64,000 nucleotides of DNA from JAVKFY01 sp040223615 (GCA_040223615.1 JAVKFY010000072.1:26439-90438); one strand, 5' to 3'. Positions 7,972 to 16,716 are shown, numbered from the stretch's first letter. The notes: generated by a model not told the origin, from the letters alone. Made by a program: numbers and translations.

Positions 7972-9399
7972 TCAGGCCGCGCGCCGGCCGGCCCCGGCCC
8001 GCGCCGCGAGCAGCCCGGCCAGCAGGTCGCGGGCGCGCGCGCCGGCGCCCCCGTCCGGATTGCCGACCCAGTGTTGCAGCATCGCCTGCGCAGCCGCGTC
8101 GAGCCGCGCCGGCACGCTGCCCGAGACCCGCCGCCGCGCGGTCTCGGCCAGCGCCTCGATCATCGCCTCGGCCGAGTCGGGCCGCGCCGCCGCGTCGCCC
8201 AGGTCGACCACATAGGGCGCGAAGCGCGGATCGGCGGCCTCGGCGAAGTGCGGCACCACGATAGGCTTTGCCGCCGCCATGCCCTCGAACAACGAGGTCG
8301 AGTTGAAGCCGCACAGCACGTCGCAAGCACAGATCAGCGCCAGCGGATCGCCGCCGGTGACGATTTCCAGGTTTGCCGGCGGCGCGAACCCCTCGCCCAG
8401 GCCGCGCCGCAGCGCGCCCATCGCCCAGGCATGGTCCTTGGTCTTGATGATCACGCGCAGGTCGGGGTGCCGGCGCGCCAGCTCTGCGACCGCGGCATGC
8501 GCCTCGCGCACCAGCCCGGTCCAGCGCACGGCTTCCAGTTCCGGTGCCAGCCGCTCCTGTCCGTCGGCGGTCTTGCGCCCGATATAGGGGCTGCCGGTCT
8601 TCTCGTTGAACGACATGAACAGCACGGTCGGGCGCGGGTCGCTCGAGGCGTCGCGCCCGGCGTGGTCTTCGCGCCAGCGGTGGATGTGGTCCAGCCGCGC
8701 CATGCCGGCGACGGTGATGCGCTCTGGCGGGAAGGTGCCGGCGCGGGTCTGGATGCCACGCTCGATCTCGTTGTAGGTGGCGATCGCGGTGCCCAGGAAC
8801 GGCCCCTTGCGGTCGCGATAGATCTCTTCGTAGAGCGGCTCCAGGCCGGGGGTCTTGAGGTTTTCCTTGTGCAGCGCCACGAACACCGTGCCGGCCGCCT
8901 CCATAGCCGCCGCCAGCTCCTGCTCGGCGTAGTAGGAGAAGTTGCCGGTCACACAGGCGTCGATGCTGAGCTCTGCGTTCGCCCCCCGCCAGGCCGCCGC
9001 CAGGAAGTCGCGGCACGGCGCCTTGCCGGCGTCGATCGCCGGATCGCCGATGCCATAGGTATTGTCGTCGACGGTGGCCGGGAAGAACGGCCGCGCCAGC
9101 GCCTTCGGGGCCTCGCGGCGCAACGCGAACAGGCGATAGCGCGGGTCGCGCCCCAGGCTGGCCAGCACGTCCTCGATCAGCCCGGGTTTCGGCAGCACCA
9201 GCACCCGCCAGGCATCCGCCGCCGGCTCGACCGCGCCGGCCAGCGGCACCACCTGGCGCCGCAGCAGGCTCGCCGCCAGCCCCGGCAACCGCCGCCGGGC
9301 CGCCAGCCCCAGCCAAGGATCGGCCAGCTTGGTCTGCCACAGCCCAGGCAGCCGTCGAGCCGTCTCGATCTTCCGTCTAAGCGCGGCCAGCGCGGTCAT
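7972..9399 (-). CDS. Predicted surface-carbohydrate glycosyltransferase (GT-B / capsule-type)
   Basis: This 475-aa protein looks like the surface carbohydrate biosynthesis proteins related to capsule and CDP-glycerol transferases. The C-terminal half has the GT-B-like pattern RVIIKTKDHAWAMG (about 330), EIVTGGDPLALICACDVLCGFNSTSLFEGMAAAKPIVVPHF (about 355-395), where a conserved Ser/Thr-Ser and Glu line a nucleotide-sugar site. The N-terminal half has an ATYNEIERGIQTRAGTFPPERITVAGMARLD segment typical of this group. No signal or membrane helix is evident, so it is cytoplasmic. It is coupled to the downstream ABC exporter, which fits making and exporting a surface glycan. The exact sugar is unknown. 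Confidence 0.72.
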   Translation of the reverse strand: MTALAALRRKIETARRLPGLWQTKLADPWLGLAARRRLPGLAASLLRRQVVPLAGAVEPAADAWRVLVLPKPGLIEDVLASLGRDPRYRLFALRREAPKALARPFFPATVDDNTYGIGDPAIDAGKAPCRDFLAAAWRGANAELSIDACVTGNFSYYAEQELAAAMEAAGTVFVALHKENLKTPGLEPLYEEIYRDRKGPFLGTAIATYNEIERGIQTRAGTFPPERITVAGMARLDHIHRWREDHAGRDASSDPRPTVLFMSFNEKTGSPYIGRKTADGQERLAPELEAVRWTGLVREAHAAVAELARRHPDLRVIIKTKDHAWAMGALRRGLGEGFAPPANLEIVTGGDPLALICACDVLCGFNSTSLFEGMAAAKPIVVPHFAEAADPRFAPYVVDLGDAAARPDSAEAMIEALAETARRRVSGSVPARLDAAAQAMLQHWVGNPDGGAGARARDLLAGLLAARAGAGRRAA

Positions 9400-9584
9400 T
9401 GCGTGCGCTTACCCTCAGAAGCGCCCCGCAGGACGCGACTATCAACGAATCGCCGCCGCCATGCACGGCGCGGGAGCGGTATATGTCCACCACGGCGGGG
9501 AGGCAAGTCGGCCCGGTTCGCGCGCCACGTTCGCCGCTGCCGCCGAAGTGCCGGCATCGCAGGTACGGCTTCAGCGTTTGCCGA

Positions 9585-10601
9585 TCAGGTTGCCGCCTGC
9601 AACAGGCGGATCAGGCGTTTGGCGACACGCTGACGAAGCCGTCGATGGATCGGCGGCTTGCCTGTCGATCCGCGGCTGACACCAAGCAATCCCTCAGGGA
9701 GCCACCGGTGTTCGTCGGTCGCGGCGGCGAACCTGGTCAGTCTTTCTTCGAGTTCAGGGCTTCGCCGAGAAAGTTCTTCTATGACCTTTATGCACTCGTT
9801 CCGGTTATGGTGTTCGTAGTCATGATACTTGTTCGCGCGCCAGGCTTCATCGAATCCGAGGTGGAACGTTGCATGAGCGTCGGTCAAGATGACCGGGTTA
9901 TCAGCGTGGGCTATGAGGTTGAACAGAAGCGATCGCATCACGAATCCCATCCCGATGATCGAATGAGAGCTCGCGAAGGATGCAACCAGTCGGACATCGA
10001 AAATGAAGCAATCCAGACCCGGGTGGACATACCCAAAGTCACTCAGGATTGCCGGCATGTCGGACGGAATCTGGTAGCTGTCGACAACGCCGCGTCGGTT
10101 GATGATCGCGACATCATGTCCGCAACGGATAAGCCACGAAGCATATGTGTAAAAATGCGGCATCAACCCGATGTCGGTATTCGTCAGCACGATAAAGTTT
10201 GGGGAGCGCCGGTCGTCCGACTGCGCATAGTCGACGCCACGCGAAACTATTTCGCTTAGAATCGGAAGCCGACGCTCGATGTCAAAATTTCCGTGCGCGG
10301 AACTCACGTCGTCGAGATCGGGCAAGCGAATGAAGTCCGAAGGCACGGCATTGGTATCTTCAGGCATAGGTGTTGCGGTGAGGCTGATGCGCGTCTGCGG
10401 ATCTGTCAAACTCGAATAGGCGGCCGCCCGGCGCATGCTCTCGAAAGTTGCGGCCTGGGCTTTCGCCAGCCCACTTTCACCAGGCGCGTCAACCGGATTC
10501 ACGACGTGAACGAGGTGTACGTCCCGATCGAGAGGCTTCGCGGCTCCGGCATGGCGGGCGTGAAGTGCCTCCGCTGTCGAATACAACTTCGAATAGTCCA
10601 T
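9585..10601 (-). CDS. Uncharacterised protein in the polysaccharide/sulfotransferase island
   Basis: I do not recognise this 338-aa protein with certainty. It has no signal peptide or membrane helix. A central stretch, NFIVLTNTDIGLMPHFYTYASWLI (about 135-158), resembles the strand and acidic turn of GT-A glycosyltransferases (TNTD as a possible DxD analogue). Histidine and aspartate residues cluster later (ILTDAHATFHLGF, KYHDYEHHNRNE, about 235-270). The base composition is clearly lower in GC than the flanking genes and codon use is more relaxed, as in the adjacent sulfotransferase. This suggests the pair arrived together. A glycosyltransferase role is a guess from fold hints and context. 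Confidence 0.6.
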   Translation of the reverse strand: MDYSKLYSTAEALHARHAGAAKPLDRDVHLVHVVNPVDAPGESGLAKAQAATFESMRRAAAYSSLTDPQTRISLTATPMPEDTNAVPSDFIRLPDLDDVSSAHGNFDIERRLPILSEIVSRGVDYAQSDDRRSPNFIVLTNTDIGLMPHFYTYASWLIRCGHDVAIINRRGVVDSYQIPSDMPAILSDFGYVHPGLDCFIFDVRLVASFASSHSIIGMGFVMRSLLFNLIAHADNPVILTDAHATFHLGFDEAWRANKYHDYEHHNRNECIKVIEELSRRSPELEERLTRFAAATDEHRWLPEGLLGVSRGSTGKPPIHRRLRQRVAKRLIRLLQAAT

Positions 10602-10727
10602 CGATGTTCCTCGTCAGACTCTAGGTTCGCCGGACGAGTTGCATGTCCGCGGCGTCGACGCGCGGCCACCGAACATCAGGTCGGCTCATTTTACACTGTG
10701 TGACGAGCGGTTTTCGCGAGCCCGTGT

Positions 10728-11570
10728 TCACGTCGAGAGGCGCCAGTAGGCCGGGATGTGCCGCCGCGCCCAGGTATCCACCTTGTGCCAAGGCCATGGC
10801 TTCGCCGTGCCGAACTGCTTGAACTCAGGCATCCCCGAGATGTGCTGTTGAGAAAATTTCTTTGCGAACTGCTCATTGATCTGATTTGTCTGTCGCTTTA
10901 GGCCGATCTTCTTCGTCGAGACGGATGAGACTTGCAGGGGAAGCCGCGCCAGTTCTTTGGCGGGGTCGGCGATCAGATCTTCATAGACGATTGTCACTGC
11001 GTCGGCGTTTCGCAATCTTAGAAATGCAGAAATCGCATTGTTGCCATTCGATATATGTTCAAGTCGCCGCCGAATCAGGTGGTAATTGTAGCTTGGGTCG
11101 CGGTCCGATTTATATCGGCTCGACCACTGCCGCGTCTGCATGGCGATATGAAACGAGACGGCCTGCGCTATCTGGTCGCGTCGGACGACGTGAACATATG
11201 TGACATCCAAGGCAGCGAAGTATTTCTCTGCTCTCAGGTAAACGGGTAGGTGCTCACCATGCAGGTTGATACCCAGACATCCGTTCGGGAATGTCCTGTA
11301 TTGTTTCAACTTTTCAACGTAGTTCGAAAGATCGCCGTTCTGAATCGGCGCGTCCCATCGCTCAGAAAGAATCTTCATATAGTGGTAGGGTTGGAAGTAC
11401 TCGTGTGCGATGCATGCTTCGTTGTGCAGAAGCAGATCGCACAGATATGTACTCCCACTGCGCGGCGTGCTGAAAATGATCAGCAGATTGGTGGTCGGTG
11501 AACTTGAACCTTGATCGTAGCGAGCGTCGACAAAGTCATACTCAGGTATGCTAATTTTCGATGGACTCAT
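10728..11570 (-). CDS. Stf0-like sulfotransferase
   Basis: The 280-aa protein carries the 5'-phosphosulfate-binding loop FSTPRSGSTYLCDLL (about 33-47) followed by AHEYFQPYH. It then has the 3'-phosphate-binding region VVRRDQIAQAVSFHIAMQTRQW (about 130-151), a pattern of the Stf0 family that sulfates sugars such as trehalose with PAPS. The start at 11570 was chosen because the family homology begins soon after; in-frame ATGs at 11588 and 11648 would add 6 or 26 unrelated residues. The gene is AT-rich for this window and sits beside glycosyltransferase-like genes, so sulfation of a surface glycan or glycolipid is the likely job. The sugar acceptor is unknown. Confidence 0.85.
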   Translation of the reverse strand: MSPSKISIPEYDFVDARYDQGSSSPTTNLLIIFSTPRSGSTYLCDLLLHNEACIAHEYFQPYHYMKILSERWDAPIQNGDLSNYVEKLKQYRTFPNGCLGINLHGEHLPVYLRAEKYFAALDVTYVHVVRRDQIAQAVSFHIAMQTRQWSSRYKSDRDPSYNYHLIRRRLEHISNGNNAISAFLRLRNADAVTIVYEDLIADPAKELARLPLQVSSVSTKKIGLKRQTNQINEQFAKKFSQQHISGMPEFKQFGTAKPWPWHKVDTWARRHIPAYWRLST

Positions 11571-11734
11571 AACATAGCACGTATTCATCAAACTTACAGG
11601 AATGCATCGCAATGAACAGCATAAGGCAAGCCAATCTGGGACCGTCACTGCTTATCACAATAGCGGTTCAGTTTGCGTTAAAGTCACAGAATGGTAACCG
11701 GAGTCGTTCTTGCTTCGCGGCTTAGAGACCCGCC

Positions 11735-12040
11735 TCAGATCGCCTGCTTCACCCCCACCACCTCGCGGCTACGAGTTACCCGGCCCTGCCAGACGCGGTC
11801 GAACTCGGCGATCAGGGCTTTGATGTCGTCGGAACTGGTGGCGGTGCGCGCGGCGTCCAGGTCGGGAAACGCGTAGAGGGCGATGTGGACGCCCGGCGTC
11901 ACGTCGCTCCAGCCGCGCTCGGCCGACAACGTGCCGAAGGCTTTCTTGGCGTCGGGCAGGTGTTCCGTCTCGTACCATTTGTCGAACGCCTCGCGGTCGG
12001 CCTCGGCGACTTCCGCGCGCACGATCAGATAGGCCGTCAT
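11735..12040 (-). CDS. Small dimeric alpha/beta-barrel (EthD/ABM-like) protein
   Basis: The 101-aa protein starts MTAYLIVRAEV and contains FDKWYETEHLPDAKKAFG (about 19-36), the DxWYxxEHLPD pattern of EthD-like and antibiotic-monooxygenase-like dimeric ferredoxin folds. A catalytic role cannot be assigned. Its ATG overlaps the stop of the upstream methyltransferase by four bases (ATGA), so the two are coupled. Confidence 0.75.
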   Translation of the reverse strand: MTAYLIVRAEVAEADREAFDKWYETEHLPDAKKAFGTLSAERGWSDVTPGVHIALYAFPDLDAARTATSSDDIKALIAEFDRVWQGRVTRSREVVGVKQAI

Positions 12041-12639
12041 GGCTGTTCCTTCCCGCTGATCTTTCCTCGGCAGCGATAGTACACCTTGTCGGCCTGATCG
12101 CCGCGCCGCAGCACCGGCAGGGCCAGCGTCGCCAGCGCGATCGGTGTCGCCAGGGGGCCGAAATCGCGGCCCGACAGCACGCCGTAGCGGAACTTGTGCA
12201 CGTCGTCGAAGGTGCCTTGCAGCAGCCGGTCGATGTCGGATTCCCACGGCAGGTTGCGGCGCGCGATATTGAAGATCAGCGTGCCCCCCGGCCGGGTCAT
12301 CTGCACCAGGGCCCGCGCGGCGGCCAGCGTCTGCTCGGCCGGGAAGTGGCGGTTGACGAACATCTGCACGCACAGCACGAAGTCGCCAGCGATGCCGCAG
12401 TCCTGCTCGATCCGCATCGCCACCGCCAGCGCCTCGGGAAAGCGCCGCCGGCCGCCGACCAGCCGTTCCACGTCGAGGTCGACGCCGATATAGCGCTCGG
12501 AGCGAAAATACGGCCGGTTGTTCATCGGCCCGCAGCCGACGTCGATGCCGAGCTCTGCGACGCCGCTGGCCGCCATGTCGCGGCCCAGCAGCAGCCACAG
12601 GAGCTGTTTTGGCGGCCTTCCGGAGTATCTGAAACGCAC
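12037..12639 (-). CDS. SAM-dependent methyltransferase (class I)
   Basis: The 200-aa protein has the motif I IDVGCGPMNN (about 32-41) and the acidic end of strand 2 in YIGVDLDVERL (about 50-60). Post-motif MTRPGGTLIFNIARRNLPW lies near 113-131. It belongs to the broad Methyltransf_11 group. Substrate is unknown; a position beside glycosyltransferases and a sulfotransferase makes O-methylation of a surface sugar possible. It is translationally coupled to the following small barrel protein. Confidence 0.78.
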   Translation of the reverse strand: MRFRYSGRPPKQLLWLLLGRDMAASGVAELGIDVGCGPMNNRPYFRSERYIGVDLDVERLVGGRRRFPEALAVAMRIEQDCGIAGDFVLCVQMFVNRHFPAEQTLAAARALVQMTRPGGTLIFNIARRNLPWESDIDRLLQGTFDDVHKFRYGVLSGRDFGPLATPIALATLALPVLRRGDQADKVYYRCRGKISGKEQP

Positions 12640-12685
12640 GTGGCGTGATTAGCGCCCGCGCGCGGCGCTGGCAAGCGATGCCCGC

Positions 12686-13930
12686 CTACCGCCCGCCGAC
12701 GATGTCGCCGACCAGGACGTCGACGTGGCGGCCCTGGAACAGGTTGACGCCGATCGACTCGCCGAAGTTCACCGCCGCTTCGTCATCGCAGTGCGCCAGC
12801 ACCACGCGCTCCGGTCCGGCGTTCAGCACCGCGCGGCGCAGCTCGCGCATCCGCTCCAGGCTCATCTCGGCGGCGGCCCTGGGGCGCCAGATGATCTTCA
12901 TGAAGTCGACGTCGAGCTCGTCGCGCCGCAGCAGCGGGAACGCCAGATGCGACAGCCCGTCCAGGCAGACCTTGAAATTGCGGTCGCGCGCCAGGTCGCG
13001 CGCGAAGCGGAAGGCGCCGACATCGGCCAGGATGTCGACCGCCTGGAATTCCAGCATCATCGACTTCGTCGTCACCGCGCGCAGCCGCCGCTCGAACGCT
13101 AGGAAGTCCTCCGCCAGCACCGTGGAGACGTTGATGTTGATCGAAGTGACGCCGTCATGCCCGGCCTCGCGCTCCGGCACCAGGCGCAGCACGCGCCGGT
13201 CGAGATGCGGCGTCAGGTGCTGGAACAGCCACGGTGTGCCGGCGATGTCGACATTCGGCATCACCCGACGCCGCAGTTCGTCGATCGACACGTAGAGTTC
13301 GGAGAATACCGGCGTCGGCAGCGCGTTGCCGTTCACCGCGGCGACCGTCTGGCGTTTCAGCATCACCGACAGGTCGGTGGTCTCGACCAGTTCCTCCAGC
13401 CGGCCCAATCCGGCCGGATCGAGCGGCAGGCGCGGCGCGTCCGGCTTCGGTTCGGCCGGCCGGGTTGTGGTGTCGAGCCGGTGCTGATGCGCGTGCAGCG
13501 CCTGTTCGGCGGCGATCGCCAGCCGCAGGAAGTCCTCGTAGTCCTCTTCCAGGTCGTACCAGGTGCAGAACTCGGCCGCGTCCTGGTTGCCCTCGGCGTC
13601 TGCGTCCTCGGCCAGCGGGTCGTCCTTGAACAGGAAACGCAGGCGCAGCACCAGCTCGTCGATGGCCGAGACCTTGGCGTTCTTCGCCACCACCACCAGG
13701 TCGGCGTTGGAGAGCTGGTAGCACTGCCCCTCGTGGTCGGCGACCAGCCGTTCGAAGGTCGAGGCGGCGGCGCGCAGGTGCTGCGGGCGCCGGTTCTCGC
13801 GCGCCAGCTTGGACAGGTGCAGATGGATGGCGCGGCGGCCGGCGACGTGCCGGCGCAGCCGTTGCGCGTAGTCGAGCAACAGCTCCTCGTGCGCCGGGAG
13901 TTCCTCCGTCTGCCGACGGGGTCGCGACAT
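12686..13930 (-). CDS. Degenerate EAL-domain protein
   Basis: The 414-aa protein ends with an EAL-like fold: SININVSTVLAEDFLAFE, then MMLEFQAVDILADVGAFRFARDLARDRNFKVCLDGLSHLAFPLL, and finally AHCDDEAAVNFGESIGVNLFQGRHVD. This last block is the usual C-terminal signature of EAL phosphodiesterases. The catalytic EAL triplet and the metal-binding Glu/Asp residues are not visible, so it probably does not cleave c-di-GMP and may bind it or a partner. The first 150 residues are unassigned and acidic near 110-140 (EDADAEGNQDAAEFCTWYDLEEDYEDF). It faces the glycosyltransferase gene at 14037 across a shared promoter region, which may link it to surface-polysaccharide control. Confidence 0.72.
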   Translation of the reverse strand: MSRPRRQTEELPAHEELLLDYAQRLRRHVAGRRAIHLHLSKLARENRRPQHLRAAASTFERLVADHEGQCYQLSNADLVVVAKNAKVSAIDELVLRLRFLFKDDPLAEDADAEGNQDAAEFCTWYDLEEDYEDFLRLAIAAEQALHAHQHRLDTTTRPAEPKPDAPRLPLDPAGLGRLEELVETTDLSVMLKRQTVAAVNGNALPTPVFSELYVSIDELRRRVMPNVDIAGTPWLFQHLTPHLDRRVLRLVPEREAGHDGVTSININVSTVLAEDFLAFERRLRAVTTKSMMLEFQAVDILADVGAFRFARDLARDRNFKVCLDGLSHLAFPLLRRDELDVDFMKIIWRPRAAAEMSLERMRELRRAVLNAGPERVVLAHCDDEAAVNFGESIGVNLFQGRHVDVLVGDIVGGR

Positions 13931-14036
13931 GGCCTACCCACTCAATTGAGTCCCAACGCCAAAGGACTAACCGGTTGCACCTAAGAATCGGTTAAGCATA
14001 GGGATGGGAAATCGTTCTCTCTGACCCGGGTGAGCC
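13931..14036. promoter_or_regulatory. Divergent promoter region between EAL-like and GT4 genes
   Basis: This 106-base gap serves both divergent genes. It contains two GANTC sites (13948 and 13985) and a dyad TAACCG-N15-CGGTTA (13968-13994). It is AT-richer than its surroundings. No clear sigma-70 promoter could be picked out. Confidence 0.4.
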
Positions 14037-15356
14037 ATGCGCGTCCTGTTTCTGCACACCAACTTTCCGGCCCAGTACCGCCACGTCGCGCCGGCGCTGG
14101 CGGCCAAGCCGGGCAACCAGGTGGTATTCGCCACCACCAACGACAAGGGCACGCTGCAAGGCGTGGAGAAGGTGCTGTTCAAGTCGCACCGCGAGGTGCG
14201 CAAGGAGACCCACCACTACATCCGGCCGCTGGAGTTCGCGGTGCTGAACGGCCAGGGCGTGTACCGCGTCGCCACCCAGCTCAAGCAGCGCGGGTTCACG
14301 CCCGACGTGGTCTGCGCGCATGCCGGCTGGGGCGTCGGCAGCTTCGTGAAGGACGCCTGGCCGCGCAGCCGCCTGTTGACCTATTTCGAGTGGTACTACA
14401 ACGCCGCCGGATCGGACGCCGACTTCCTCAACGACCCGCCGCTGACCGAGGACGACCACCTGCGCATCCGGACCAAGAACGCGCCGATCCTGCTCGACAT
14501 CGCCAATTCCGACTGGGGCCTGTCGCCGACGCACTACCAGCGCAGCCAGTTCCCGGACTGGATGGGCGAACGCATCGCGGTGATGCACGACGGGGTGGAC
14601 ACCGAGTTCTTCTCGCCGGTGCCCGACAGCAAGCTGAAACTGCCGACGCTCGACCTGTCGGAGACCGACGAGCTGATCACCTACGTCGCGCGCGGCATGG
14701 AACCCTATCGCGGCTTCCCGCAGTTCATGGGCGCGGTCGAGAAGGTGCTGAAGCGGCGGCCGAAGGCGCATGTCGTGGTGGTCGGCGCCGACCGCGTCGC
14801 CTACGGCCGCAAGCTGCCCGACGGCCAGACCTACAAGCAGAAGATGCTGGCCGACCTCGACCTGGACGAGAGCCGGGTGCATTTCACCGGCCTGCTGTCC
14901 TACAACGCCTACCGCGAGGTGATCCGCGCCTCGTCGGTGCACGTCTACCTGACCGTGCCCTTCGTGCTGTCATGGTCGATGATCGAGAGCATGTCGACCG
15001 GCTGCCTGGTGCTGGGCTCCGACACCGCGCCGGTGCGCGAAGTGATCCAGGACGGGGTCAACGGCCTGCTGGTGGAGTTCTTCGACACCGACGCCATCGC
15101 CGCGCGGATCGAGGAGGTGTTGGACCATCCCGACCGCATGGCCGAGCTGCGCCGGCGGGCGCGCGAGACCGTTCTGGAGCGCTATGCCCACAAGGACACG
15201 CTGCCCAAGCACGTGGAACTGATCGAGGACGTGGCCCGTGGCCAGTTGCCGCCGCGCCTGGTCACGGAGCCGCCGCCGCAGTCGCTGCCGGCGCCGCACT
15301 TCGCCGACGAGCTGGCCGGCGGCGGCGAGACGGTTCTGGTCTTCGGCGACCGGTGA
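14037..15356 (+). CDS. Family 4 glycosyltransferase
   Basis: The 439-aa protein is a GT-B, group 1 glycosyltransferase. It opens with MRVLFLHTNFPAQYRHVAPALA. The nucleotide-sugar domain contains ITYVARGMEPYRGFPQFM (about 220-237) and the closing block SWSMIESMSTGCLVLGSDTAPVREVIQDGVNGLLV (about 312-346), where the E-x7-E-type motif normally sits. It is cytosolic and retaining by family. It probably adds a sugar to the surface glycan made by this region. The start ATG is preceded by a modest Shine-Dalgarno-like GGGTGA. Confidence 0.88.
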   Translation: MRVLFLHTNFPAQYRHVAPALAAKPGNQVVFATTNDKGTLQGVEKVLFKSHREVRKETHHYIRPLEFAVLNGQGVYRVATQLKQRGFTPDVVCAHAGWGVGSFVKDAWPRSRLLTYFEWYYNAAGSDADFLNDPPLTEDDHLRIRTKNAPILLDIANSDWGLSPTHYQRSQFPDWMGERIAVMHDGVDTEFFSPVPDSKLKLPTLDLSETDELITYVARGMEPYRGFPQFMGAVEKVLKRRPKAHVVVVGADRVAYGRKLPDGQTYKQKMLADLDLDESRVHFTGLLSYNAYREVIRASSVHVYLTVPFVLSWSMIESMSTGCLVLGSDTAPVREVIQDGVNGLLVEFFDTDAIAARIEEVLDHPDRMAELRRRARETVLERYAHKDTLPKHVELIEDVARGQLPPRLVTEPPPQSLPAPHFADELAGGGETVLVFGDR

Positions 15357-15365
15357 GGCGGTCCG

Positions 15366-15533
15366 CTATTCGCGGACGAACTTCACCGCCAGGCCGACGA
15401 ACACCATCAGCAGCAGGGCGCCCATGCTGGCACCGTAGGGGTCCCACCAGTCGACCTGATGCCGCAGCAGGCCGCACCAGACCGTCCAGAAGGCACTGAT
15501 CGTGTGCCACAGGCCGTCGAGGGACATACTCAT
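15366..15533 (-). CDS. 55-residue Trp-rich single-pass membrane peptide
   Basis: This short frame, below usual calling limits, encodes a 55-aa peptide. It has an amphipathic Trp-rich N-terminal part (DGLWHTISAFWTVW, about 6-19) and a hydrophobic helix GALLLMVFVGLAVKFV (about 38-53) ending in Arg-Glu. The Shine-Dalgarno GGAGG lies six bases before the ATG. The ATG overlaps the stop of an upstream 18-codon frame (ATGA). The good ribosome site, coupling and membrane helix argue that it is translated. Function is unknown; small membrane peptides of this kind often act as subunits or regulators of larger membrane complexes. Confidence 0.6.
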   Translation of the reverse strand: MSMSLDGLWHTISAFWTVWCGLLRHQVDWWDPYGASMGALLLMVFVGLAVKFVRE

Positions 15534-15586
15534 GACGCACCTCCGGCCGAGCCGGGCACGGGTTGGATGTGCGCTGGATAGGACAT
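15530..15586 (-). CDS. 18-residue peptide, coupled to the 55-residue membrane peptide
   Basis: An ATG at 15586 with GGAGAG nine bases upstream opens a frame of 18 codons rich in Pro, Gly, Ala and Ser (begins MSYPAHIQPVPG). It ends in TGA overlapping the next ATG. It may be a leader whose translation sets expression of the membrane peptide, or a peptide product in its own right. Evidence is limited to the ribosome site and overlap. Confidence 0.4.
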   Translation of the reverse strand: MSYPAHIQPVPGSAGGAS

Positions 15587-15829
15587 GGCCGCATTCTCTC
15601 CTTCGGTAGCTCCGCTGCCGGGCTGGGTCCGTGGACCTGGCTGACGGCCGGTGGCTTTGCGTGACCGCGGTTTCCCGTGGCTTGCCTTTTCGTGGCCGGG
15701 GCGGCTTGGCCGTCCGCCCCGTACACCCGCCGCACCTGGCGAGCGTAGCTGGAATATGGGCCCACCAGGCGCCGGTGCAATGTGACGGCGCGCACCATCC
15801 GGTGGCAAAAACGTGGCGGTGACGGGGAC

Positions 15830-16630
15830 TTAGCTCCCGTCGTTCGCTAATAGACGGCCCGGCGTGGTGCCCAGCGCGCGACGGAACATGGCGATGAAGG
15901 CGCTCGGGCTGTCATAGCCCAGGTCCAGCGCCACCGTGGTCACCGCCCGGCCTTCCGACAGCCAGGCCAGCGCCTGGAGCAGCCGGGCCTGCCGCCGCCA
16001 GGCCCGAAACCCTTGCCCGGTGTGGCTTTCGAACAGCCGCGCCAGGGTGCGCGCGCTGACTCCGGCCTGTCGCGCCCAGCCCGCCAGCGTGGTCTCCGCG
16101 CCAGGGTCGGCCAGCACGCCGGCCATCACCCGGGCCAGCCGCGGCTCGTCCGCCATCGGCAGGTGTAGCGGCGCCGTCGGCTGCCGCCCGATCTCGTCCA
16201 GCACCACCGGCAGCAACAGCGCGATCTCGCGTTCGTCCAGCGGCCGGAACGGCTCGGTGGCGATGCGCCCGATCAGCTCGCGCAGCAGCCCGGTGACCGC
16301 CAGCACCCGCATCTGGCCCGGCAGTCCGCTGACCGTATCGGACGCGAAATAAAGCGACCGCATCGCCAGCTTCCCGTGGCAGTGGATCTCGTGCTGGGTC
16401 CCGGGCGGCATCCACACCGCGCCCTGCGGCGGCACCACCCAGCTGCCGCCCGCCGCGCGCACCGTCATCATCCCCGACGAGGCGTGGATCAGCTGCGCGG
16501 TGGCGTGCGCGTGCGGCGGAATGTGGTGCCCGGCCGGATAGTCCGACGCCAGCCCGGCCAGCGGCAGCGCCCGCCGGTCGATCTCGGCCAGTTCCGGTGC
16601 CCGTAGCAGTGTGTGTCCAGACTGCGACAT
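15830..16630 (-). CDS. AraC-family regulator with N-terminal cupin domain
   Basis: The 266-aa protein has a cupin effector domain (PPHAHATAQLIHASSGMMTV, then VPPQGAVWMPPGTQHEI, about 36-85). The C-terminal AraC DNA-binding domain carries two helix-turn-helix units (TTLAGWARQAGVSARTLARLFESHTGQGF, then VTTVALDLGYDSPSAFIAMFRRALGTTPG, about 180-260). This is the common architecture of AraC regulators that act on a neighbouring transporter. The MFS gene at 16749-17996 lies immediately upstream in the same orientation and is the likeliest target, an inference from position. Confidence 0.92.
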   Translation of the reverse strand: MSQSGHTLLRAPELAEIDRRALPLAGLASDYPAGHHIPPHAHATAQLIHASSGMMTVRAAGGSWVVPPQGAVWMPPGTQHEIHCHGKLAMRSLYFASDTVSGLPGQMRVLAVTGLLRELIGRIATEPFRPLDEREIALLLPVVLDEIGRQPTAPLHLPMADEPRLARVMAGVLADPGAETTLAGWARQAGVSARTLARLFESHTGQGFRAWRRQARLLQALAWLSEGRAVTTVALDLGYDSPSAFIAMFRRALGTTPGRLLANDGS

Positions 16631-16716
16631 CTGGGGGAAGGATAACTTGAAATCGCCAACGACTACAGCCTTTCGGAGGCCGATGACGGAACGTTTGTAG
16701 CTTTATGCTTTCGGTC

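Noticed and set aside
9399..10259. Plus-strand frame of 286 codons
   Set aside because: It covers the intergenic region and is antisense to the unrecognised island gene, whose codon use and length make it the better candidate.
15530..15808. 92-codon minus frame
   Set aside because: Most of it is composition-driven. Only its last 18 codons have a start with a ribosome site, which is listed separately.
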